56,090 nucleotides of DNA, from positions 1 to 56,090 of the forward strand of contig NZ_JARVRF010000063.1 in assembly GCF_030209835.1 (NCBI RefSeq), given 5' to 3'. A program made the translations under genes and the position numbers. The notes beneath the pieces are model-generated. The model had not been told where the DNA came from, ran no database searches, and worked only from the letters and a program-made list of their open reading frames with translations. The first letter of the stretch is position 1; each line of letters begins with the position of its first letter. Shown here piece by piece: positions 50,634 through 56,090 of the stretch. The DNA is from Arthrobacter sp. efr-133-R2A-120. Lineage in GTDB: Bacteria > Actinomycetota > Actinomycetes > Actinomycetales > Micrococcaceae.

Positions 50634-50840
50634 TTATCGGTCGCCGGGGCCGAAACTCACGTGTCCGGGTCCCCTGTTGTAGCGGTATCCGATCTCATAG
50701 CGGGAGTAAATAACACCCCTGGCATACTCGAGTTTGATTTCCTCGGCGAACCCTTCCGCCTCGTCTTGAGATGCGAAGACGCCAAGCACGGCATTGAAGG
50801 ATTCCTCTTCATCATGTTGGACGATCCACACCGCAGCCAT
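50634..50840 (-). CDS. Hypothetical 68-residue protein
   Basis: The product starts MAAVWIVQHDEEESFNAVLG and ends GPGHVSFGPGDR. The pattern of a beta strand, a helix with DEAEGFAEEIKLEYARG and a strand with YSRYEIGYRY looks like a compact folded domain, and codons in this part carry the genomic G/C preference. Longer starts (up to 50957) add an out-of-character N-terminus that overlaps the promoter and ribosome site of the divergent secreted protein. The ribosome site is weak. Function unknown. Confidence 0.55.
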   Translation of the reverse strand: MAAVWIVQHDEEESFNAVLGVFASQDEAEGFAEEIKLEYARGVIYSRYEIGYRYNRGPGHVSFGPGDR

Positions 50841-50938
50841 GCTGACAGGGTACCCGAAAACAAGGGCATTGACCTTACTAATAAGACTCGATGGTCCTCC
50901 GCGGACCATTTTTCGCACAGCAAATACCGAGGGACACA

Positions 50939-51586
50939 ATGAATAAAATATCCGCACTTGCCACGTCAGCGCTGTTGCTAGTCCCGTTGTTCACAGCGGG
51001 GTCATCAAAGGCAACTGAAAACCCGCCGAAGGCGCCGGACGCCCCGGCCAACGCTCCGGCCTATGATCCAAACATCCCGGCCCCGAAACCTGGTGATCTG
51101 ACCTGGGCCGAGGCGGCAACACTCGGGCAGAGCTCGGAGACCTTCACGGAAGAGACGCCAAAGAACAAGACGTCTAAGGAAGCCGTATCCCCTGCCAGTG
51201 TCTCGCCGATCACCGGCACAAGCGGCCAGCGTTGCACCATCGATACGGGAAACGTCTATAAACGGACGTCCGGGAGCATCTATCCGTATGGAACTGTTGG
51301 CGGTCACCCAAAGACGACGTGCAACGTCTTCATGATAAGCATCTCCCAGACAACAACCCTGTATAAGACCGTTTGGTGGGGACTCCAGCGAGTGGCAGGG
51401 CCATTCAATAGCTTCAACCAGGGACAAGCATCCTTGACCCAGACATCTCCTCAGGTAGTGTGCGCGGACCTTCGCGAAACGACATTCAGGATGTTCGTCC
51501 GCAGCACCGGGACCTTCCCGACAAGGGCATTGGGATCAGCCAGCGCTTGGGAGGAAGGGGTTAACTTGAGGTGCGGGACCAACTAA
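50939..51586 (+). CDS. Secreted protein of unknown function
   Basis: The 215-residue protein has a signal peptide (MNKISALATSALLLVPLFTAGSSKATE, cleavage near residue 22-25), a Pro/Ala-rich spacer and a C-terminal domain with four cysteines (QRCTIDTG, TTCNVFM, VVCADL and the final LRCGTN), probably two disulfides, suggesting an extracellular beta-rich domain. GAGGG precedes ATG 50939. I do not recognise the family. Codon use is somewhat less GC-biased than that of its neighbours, and the gene lies inside the segment flanked by direct repeats. Confidence 0.7.
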   Translation: MNKISALATSALLLVPLFTAGSSKATENPPKAPDAPANAPAYDPNIPAPKPGDLTWAEAATLGQSSETFTEETPKNKTSKEAVSPASVSPITGTSGQRCTIDTGNVYKRTSGSIYPYGTVGGHPKTTCNVFMISISQTTTLYKTVWWGLQRVAGPFNSFNQGQASLTQTSPQVVCADLRETTFRMFVRSTGTFPTRALGSASAWEEGVNLRCGTN

Positions 51587-51664
51587 TCCGTAAGCCCCAA
51601 GCCTAAACAGCCACATGCCAGCAGGCAGCCGCCTCGCGCCCGGGCCAAGCACCGGACGGTGCCG

Positions 51665-51762
51665 GTCACCTAGGCGAATTCGTGGGTCCTGGCCCCAAAT
51701 CGCTATACCCGCACCCAGCGCACGCCCCGCACCCACGACGCCGCGACGGGCTCACCGGCACG
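51665..51762. repeat. About 100-bp direct repeat, right copy
   Basis: It begins GTCACCTAGGCGAATTCGTG and ends GGGCTCACCGGCACG. It keeps the TAG and the TCGTGGGT/ACCCACGA pair of the left copy at 50111-50211. Its right end merges with the first hipB operator candidate at 51754. Confidence 0.85.
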
Positions 51763-51842
51763 AACGTACCGATTCCCGGCCGCCAATCCTTGATTCGCCT
51801 CCCAAGTAAGCGGAAAATGATGAAACCGGCACGAACGTACCG
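51754..51842 (+). promoter_or_regulatory. Two candidate HipB operators
   Basis: ACCGGCACGAACGTACCG occurs exactly twice, at 51754-51771 and 51825-51842, 71 bp apart. Inside it, CGGCACG and CGTACCG form an imperfect palindrome (6 of 7 pairs). The second copy lies 45 bases before the hipB ATG. Paired palindromes upstream of hipBA fit autorepression by HipB. Confidence 0.65.
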
Positions 51843-51887
51843 GACACGCACAACGCGGATGCCCACAGAACACAACGAAGGATGGAC

Positions 51888-52121
51888 ATGTCCCCCAGGG
51901 AATTTACCGAGTCCCTCGGAGCCAAGGTCCGTGCCCGCCGCGTTTCCCTCAGCCTGAGCCAGTCCGACCTCGCAGACCTCGCAGGAGTCTCGGAACGATT
52001 CGTCCGCTTCGTGGAGCAGGGGAAGACCACGGTCCAATTGGAACCACTCCTCGCGGTCCTCGGCACACTGGGCCTTGAGCTCAAAGTGCAACCCGCGGGC
52101 AAGCAATCCAGCCAGTCATGA
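51888..52121 (+). CDS. hipB: HipB-like antitoxin (XRE HTH protein)
   Basis: The 77-residue helix-turn-helix protein has LGAKVRARRVSLSLSQSDLADLAGVSERFVRFVEQGKTTVQLEPLLAVLGTLGLELKV, the XRE fold with the typical HipB strand at the end. It binds and inhibits HipA and represses the operon. The start at 51888 is chosen because GAAGG lies 6 bases before it; ATG 51882 would put the ribosome site too near. Its stop overlaps the hipA start (ATGA). Confidence 0.9.
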   Translation: MSPREFTESLGAKVRARRVSLSLSQSDLADLAGVSERFVRFVEQGKTTVQLEPLLAVLGTLGLELKVQPAGKQSSQS

Positions 52122-53311
52122 CCTTCCACCGCATCGCCGACGTTTACAAGCAGGGCGTCCTGGCGGCGCGCATCGAGCGGCATGAAGGCGGCACCAAGTT
52201 CAGCTACTTGCCGCGGTACCTCGAATCAGGCGGTCCGGCCGTTGCCACTACGCTCCCATTGACAAATGAAGCAGTGTTCACCCCGAGCGGCGCGGTTCCG
52301 CCCTACTTCACGGGTCTCCTCCCGGAAGGCCGCCGCCTGAATTCCCTGCGCCGGGCGGTCAAGGCCAGCGCCGACGACGAGCTCGCGCTCCTCATGGGCG
52401 CGGGCGGGGACGCCGTGGGCGATGTCCAGACGGTCCCCCACGGCGAGCCGCCCACGGAAGGAGGCTCCGCCGTCGTGCTCGACTCGAAGCTGCCGCTCGA
52501 CTTCGACGCTCTGCTCGGCGATTCGGGCCTTATCGATCCTGTGGCATTGGCGGGTGTGCAGGACAAGCTATCGGCCGGGATGATTTCGCTTCCGGTGGCG
52601 CAAGCGGGCAAGCGCTTCATCCTCAAACTCAATGCGCCCGAGTTCCCGTTCGTGGTGGAAAACGAGTTCCTCATGTTCCGTTTTGCGCGCAAGCTCCGGA
52701 TCCCGGTGAGTAGTGTGCAGTTGGTGCACGACGTCGGCGGGCGGGCCGGGCTGCTCGTCGAGCGTTTCGATCGCCTCACCGGAGCCGACGGCACTCCCGT
52801 GCGTCTCGCCGTCGAGGACGGCGCCCAAGTGTTGGGACTCTATCCTGCGGACAAGTACAGCGTGCCGTTCGGCGAGGTTTGCGCGGCTTTGGCGGCGCAT
52901 TGTTCCGCGCCGCTGCCGGCCTTGCGGAACCTGGCCATCCAACTGGCTTTCGCTTGGCTCAGCGGCAACGGCGACCTCCACGCGAAAAACGTGTCCATGC
53001 TTCAGTCGCCGCAGGGCGAGTACACCATCGCCCCGGTCTACGACATCCCCTCCACGGTGGTCTATGGGGACAAGACGCTCGCGCTCGGAATCGGCGGCAA
53101 GAAGAGCGGAATCTCCCGAAAGCACTTCCTTGCCTGGGCCGGGAAGCTCGGACTGGCGGAGCGCGCAGCGGAGGGAGTCCTGGGACTCGCGCTCAAGGCT
53201 TCGGGGCCGCTCATCGCAGAGCTCGACGCCGGCGCCTCACCTTTCGGGCCGCTGCAGACAAGGGACTGGATCAAGGAGCTAAAGCATCGGCGAAGGCTGA
53301 TGGGTGGGTAG
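52118..53311 (+). CDS. hipA: HipA-family serine/threonine kinase toxin
   Basis: The 397-residue kinase has an N-terminal couple_hipA region (FSYLPRYLESGGPAVATTLPLTNEAVFTPSGAVPPYFTGLLPEGRR), the phospho-loop AGVQDKLSAG (Ser equivalent to the autophosphorylation site), ATP-binding ILKLN, LLVERFDRL, the catalytic GNGDLHAKN (about residues 283-291) and PVYDIPST. E. coli HipA phosphorylates glutamyl-tRNA synthetase; the target here is unknown. All catalytic motifs are intact, so toxin activity is plausible. Coupled to hipB. Confidence 0.95.
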   Translation: MTFHRIADVYKQGVLAARIERHEGGTKFSYLPRYLESGGPAVATTLPLTNEAVFTPSGAVPPYFTGLLPEGRRLNSLRRAVKASADDELALLMGAGGDAVGDVQTVPHGEPPTEGGSAVVLDSKLPLDFDALLGDSGLIDPVALAGVQDKLSAGMISLPVAQAGKRFILKLNAPEFPFVVENEFLMFRFARKLRIPVSSVQLVHDVGGRAGLLVERFDRLTGADGTPVRLAVEDGAQVLGLYPADKYSVPFGEVCAALAAHCSAPLPALRNLAIQLAFAWLSGNGDLHAKNVSMLQSPQGEYTIAPVYDIPSTVVYGDKTLALGIGGKKSGISRKHFLAWAGKLGLAERAAEGVLGLALKASGPLIAELDAGASPFGPLQTRDWIKELKHRRRLMGG

Positions 53312-53484
53312 CTTTCCCTGCACCGGGCGTCAAAGCGGCAGTTGAACTATCGCTTATTGTGTACCCGTTAACACCAGCCCGATCGTGGCATAAAGTAAGG
53401 GCACCAAACGATATCTGCGTGGGTCGCGGAGCGGCCTGGCGCAGAATCAGCATTTGCATCCGCAGACTAACAAGGGAGACCCTC

Positions 53485-53631
53485 ATGTTGCTTTGGATAG
53501 CCATCATTATCGCTGTTCTCTGGCTTCTCGGATTGATTGGCAACATCGGCGGCGGGTTCATCCACCTGCTTTTGGTTGTTGCGGTGATCGTCCTGATTTT
53601 CCACTTCCTCCGTGGAAGATCCCGCGTGTAA
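53485..53631 (+). CDS. Lmo0937-family small membrane protein
   Basis: The 48-residue protein, MLLWIAIIIAVLWLLGLIGN then GGGFIHLLLVVAVIVLIFHFLRGR, has two helices separated by a Gly-rich turn, the Lmo0937 pattern. Its role is unknown, with expression often linked to envelope stress. The ribosome site AAGGGAG is 6 bases before ATG. The 173-bp gap before it (53312-53484) has no gene. Confidence 0.85.
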   Translation: MLLWIAIIIAVLWLLGLIGNIGGGFIHLLLVVAVIVLIFHFLRGRSRV

Positions 53632-53726
53632 GTATCAACCGTTCAATCCAAGGTTCACCCGCATGGCGACGCTAGGCTCGCTCTCAGAGGCGAGACGGGC
53701 TCGCCGCGAGCCAAGGGATTGAACGT

Positions 53727-54269
53727 ATGGCACAGCAGGCCGGACACCAATCGACATCCACGACGGGCGCTCTTCCGCATTCGCGCTCTTATCTGAGACC
53801 TACGCGGTTGCTCTCCCAAAGCGAGCGCTCAAAGCTCCACCCATCGGTCCTGGCAGAGGCCGAGCGCCGGGCCGCAAGCATTCAGCTTCGAGTCGCGGAT
53901 GCAATCACGGCCTTCGCCGGATCGATGAACTTCGTCTACCTGCACATTTTGCTTTTCGCTGTGTGGATGCTCGTGTTCGAGCAGAGTCCGTGGCCGACGT
54001 TGACCCTGATCGTCTCGCTCGAAGCGATCTTCCTCTCGACCTTCGTCATGATCGGACAGAACCGTCAAGCGGCTTTCCAGCAAGTGAAGGCGGACCATGA
54101 CTACAACGCCCAGGAGCAGCTGCTCGAGGAGAACACCGAGCTGACGCGTGCGATTCACGAGCTCACTGCCCAGATCCACCAGCGGGTCCTCGCGGAGGTC
54201 ACCGCGCCCACCGCGCGAGAGGCGGTTGCCGCTGCCAACCCGCGGCCGGATGACCCGACGAAACCGTAG
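53727..54269 (+). CDS. DUF1003 membrane protein
   Basis: The 180-residue protein has a basic N-tail, the DUF1003 core AAASIQLRVADAITAFAGSMNFVYLHILLFAVWMLVFEQSPWPTLTLIVSLEAIFLSTFVMIGQNRQ with two helices, and a C-terminal coiled-coil-like helix (EQLLEENTELTRAIHELTAQIHQRV). Function unknown. It probably stands alone or follows the 53485 gene in one transcript. Confidence 0.9.
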   Translation: MAQQAGHQSTSTTGALPHSRSYLRPTRLLSQSERSKLHPSVLAEAERRAASIQLRVADAITAFAGSMNFVYLHILLFAVWMLVFEQSPWPTLTLIVSLEAIFLSTFVMIGQNRQAAFQQVKADHDYNAQEQLLEENTELTRAIHELTAQIHQRVLAEVTAPTAREAVAAANPRPDDPTKP

Positions 54270-54296
54270 GCAGGTGGGACCTGCCGGGTCGAACTG

Positions 54297-54821
54297 CTAG
54301 TCCGCCAACTGATCCAGCTCGTACAGCAGATCCGTGTTGATGCGCTCCACGATCAAGTGGCTTTCGCCCCGGGGCACCGCCTTGTAGAGCACTTTCCGGG
54401 CGTCCGCGTAGCGCGTGGGCGACACTTTGTCTGGCCACTTCTCCGCAAATGCCTGTACGCGCTCCGGCAAGGAGTTGTGGGCATTGCAGGCGATCTTGAC
54501 CAAGGTGGCATCGTGGTCCTGCGCGATATGCAGAATGACGGCCTCATCGTTAGCCGGGTCGTCCTGGAAGCGGCGCGTCACGCGTTCGATGATTTCTACG
54601 GCGCGTTCGGAAACGCCCATGTCCAGCAATGCTTGTTTGGTGATGGGCGTGTCCTTGGCGATGTCGTGCAGGTAGCCGGCGATCCGGATATCGTCATCGA
54701 AATCGGCAAGCGCATCTCCGACCGCCATCACGTGCTCACTGTGCGGCCGTTTCAGTTTGTCCTTCTGGCGGTTGTGCGCCACCCCGGCAAGGACCATGGC
54801 TGTTTCAACAGTGAAGGTCAC
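54297..54821 (-). CDS. HD-domain phosphohydrolase (RelA/SpoT-like HD)
   Basis: The 174-residue protein has the HD motif pattern VAHNRQKDKLKRPHSEHVMAVGDAL, AGYLHDIAKDTP (His-Asp pair) and a later Asp in AHNSLPERVQ. This arrangement is that of small HD hydrolases acting on nucleotides, such as the SpoT hydrolase half, but substrate is unproven. The start overlaps the stop of the serine hydrolase upstream (ATGA), so they are one operon. Confidence 0.8.
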   Translation of the reverse strand: MTFTVETAMVLAGVAHNRQKDKLKRPHSEHVMAVGDALADFDDDIRIAGYLHDIAKDTPITKQALLDMGVSERAVEIIERVTRRFQDDPANDEAVILHIAQDHDATLVKIACNAHNSLPERVQAFAEKWPDKVSPTRYADARKVLYKAVPRGESHLIVERINTDLLYELDQLAD

Positions 54822-55957
54822 TTTTCATCCTTCTGCGCCAGTTCGGTGACTGCCTTCCGCACGGCGGCGCTCAGCTCGAGGTTGCGGCATCCTGCTCCAC
54901 CCGGCTCGGCCTGTTGCGGCACGTATCCGAAGGCGAGTTCATACACAGGGTCAGCGAACCCCAAAGATGCGCTGGCGCCGTCGTGCCCGAACGCCCGGTA
55001 GCTGCCGTAAGGCGAGCGTGCATGCGATTTCATGAACACCGTCCCAAAGCAACTGGTCTCGCCGAACACGCGGTCGATGCCGAAGACCTGCTCGGCCGAG
55101 ACGGCCTGGATGGTCTCTTCGCTCAGGAGGGGCGCGACGGCGGGTCGGTCGCCGTCGGGGGCAAGTCCGGTGAGTGCCGCAGCGTAGACGCGGGCCATGC
55201 CTTCGGCGCTGGCGACCCCGGCGGCGGAACTCAGGCCGGCTGCGCGGACCTCGCGGATATTAGGCAGGTCAAGGATGTCCCCCACCGCAGAGTTTGCCGA
55301 AAGGCCGAAATGGCTCGCGGGATCAATCCACGGCTGGGAGGGGTCCTCGGCCCAACGGAGGGTGGCGTAGCGAGGCTCCTCTGACTCAGGCAGCCCCAGG
55401 AAGAACTGGGCGCCCGTGACCGAGCGGATGCGTTGTTCGTAGATTTCCTGGAGGGTGGACCCGGTGATCCTGCGGCAAAGCTCCTCCATGAAGACGCCGA
55501 TGGTCAGGGCGTGGTATCCGAAGGCGGCCCCGGGCTTCCAGAGCGGCCGCATCTGCGCGAGTTTGGCGGCGGCCAGCTCGGAGTTGTTGTACTCCGCCAG
55601 GGTGAGTCCGCCTTCAACTCCCAGAAGCCCGGCCTGGTGGGAGAGCAGCTGGGCCACGGTAATCGTGGCCTTTCCTTCGGCGCCGAATTCCGGCCAATAC
55701 TTGACCACTTCGGCGTCGAGGTCCAGGAAGCCGTCCTGGATCAAAAGTGCGATGACCAGCCCGGACACTCCCTTGGAGCAGGAGAAGACACCGGTTACGG
55801 AATCCGGGCGGCGGTGCGGCCCGCCGCTGATGTCCAATACCTTGACTCCGCGGTGGTAGGCCGCGAGCTGGGCTGAATATTCCGGGTCCTCGCTGAGGAA
55901 ACGGCCAAAGAGTTCGGCTACCGGTTCGAATCCAGGGGCAATCGTCTGTGCATCCAC
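54818..55957 (-). CDS. Beta-lactamase-fold serine hydrolase
   Basis: The 379-residue class C beta-lactamase-like esterase has the SxxK motif SCSKGVSG near residue 81, YHA at about residue 150 (in place of YxN), and the C-terminal HDGASASLGFADP standing for the KTG-like strand. No signal peptide, so cytoplasmic; an esterase such as EstB is a better guess than a lactamase. The first gene of a two-gene operon, it starts 24 bases from the right-edge tandem repeat. Confidence 0.88.
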   Translation of the reverse strand: MDAQTIAPGFEPVAELFGRFLSEDPEYSAQLAAYHRGVKVLDISGGPHRRPDSVTGVFSCSKGVSGLVIALLIQDGFLDLDAEVVKYWPEFGAEGKATITVAQLLSHQAGLLGVEGGLTLAEYNNSELAAAKLAQMRPLWKPGAAFGYHALTIGVFMEELCRRITGSTLQEIYEQRIRSVTGAQFFLGLPESEEPRYATLRWAEDPSQPWIDPASHFGLSANSAVGDILDLPNIREVRAAGLSSAAGVASAEGMARVYAAALTGLAPDGDRPAVAPLLSEETIQAVSAEQVFGIDRVFGETSCFGTVFMKSHARSPYGSYRAFGHDGASASLGFADPVYELAFGYVPQQAEPGGAGCRNLELSAAVRKAVTELAQKDEK

Positions 55958-55980
55958 CCGGACAGCCTAATCCCTTCTGC

Positions 55981-56090
55981 CCCCTAACCTCGCTACACTC
56001 GGCCAGGGAACCCGACAGAATGGGCCCACCTTCTACCCCCTAACCTCGCTACACTCGGCCAGGGAACCCGACAGAATGGGCCCACCTTCT
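55981..56090. repeat. 56-bp tandem repeat at the window edge
   Basis: A unit beginning CCCCTAACCTCGCTACACTC recurs 56 bases later (55981 and 56037). The second unit runs identically to the last base of the window, so the array probably continues beyond it. It lies just upstream of the serine hydrolase gene on the minus strand. Confidence 0.85.

Noticed and set aside
52879..53484. In-frame extension of the Lmo0937-type protein back through hipA
   Set aside because: The frame is open only by chance opposite hipA reading. The ribosome site AAGGGAG directly before ATG 53485 and the family length of 48 residues fix the start.
55923..55933. GGTTCGAATCC, a tRNA T-loop-like sequence
   Set aside because: No cloverleaf stems or acceptor pairing surround it, and it lies inside the serine hydrolase coding sequence.

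Overview
The window is high-GC actinobacterial DNA. Gene content and protein style suggest the Micrococcaceae (Arthrobacter, Pseudarthrobacter or Paenarthrobacter type). This is an inference, because no rRNA or other marker gene is present. Genes are dense, many neighbours overlap by ATGA or GTGA, and most of the window looks like ordinary chromosome with accessory patches.

Layout from left to right. 1-1012: the end of an unknown gene, then a rpmB-rpmG-rpsN operon coding for ribosomal proteins without zinc-binding cysteines. 1441-4329: a three-gene extracytoplasmic flavin and electron-transfer cluster (ferric-reductase-like membrane flavoprotein, FMN-binding lipoprotein-like protein, ApbE flavin transferase). 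4326-8584: three related SGNH hydrolases interleaved with a MarR regulator, its divergent NADP-binding reductase target and a YciI protein. 8743-13944: an iron-siderophore uptake operon (binding protein, two permeases, ATPase, siderophore-interacting reductase) behind an IdeR/DtxR-type box. 14491-20998: an FBP zinc-finger protein and a JetA-JetB-JetC (Wadjet/MksFEB-type SMC) operon with no recognisable jetD. 21244-29041: metabolic and hypothetical genes (acyl-CoA dehydrogenase, YchJ, flavin reductase, aldo/keto reductase, S4 RNA-binding protein, glycosyltransferase).

29177-30940 is a scar-like patch. A DUF1772-like gene runs into a 5'-truncated yoeB toxin with no yefM, facing a frame that joins a Fic N-terminal segment to a 2H-phosphoesterase. 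31132-36106 is an asparagine/aspartate use operon (GntR regulator, asparaginase, aspartase, permease). 36224-46715 is a complete non-phosphorylating L-fucose locus. A sugar ABC importer without its own ATPase and a cytoplasmic GH29 fucosidase supply fucose. Mutarotase, dehydrogenase, lactonase, fuconate dehydratase, an SDR and an FAH-family hydrolase would take it to pyruvate and lactate. A FadR-type GntR protein is the likely regulator.

46810-56090 is accessory: a GNAT-AAA+ fusion, a Pyr4-like membrane terpene-cyclase homologue, LtrA, an AT-richer segment with orphan genes flanked by about 100-bp direct repeats, a hipBA toxin-antitoxin pair with two candidate operators, small membrane proteins, an HD hydrolase and a beta-lactamase-fold hydrolase. 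Several families of intergenic repeats are scattered through the window, and a 56-bp tandem repeat lies at its right edge.
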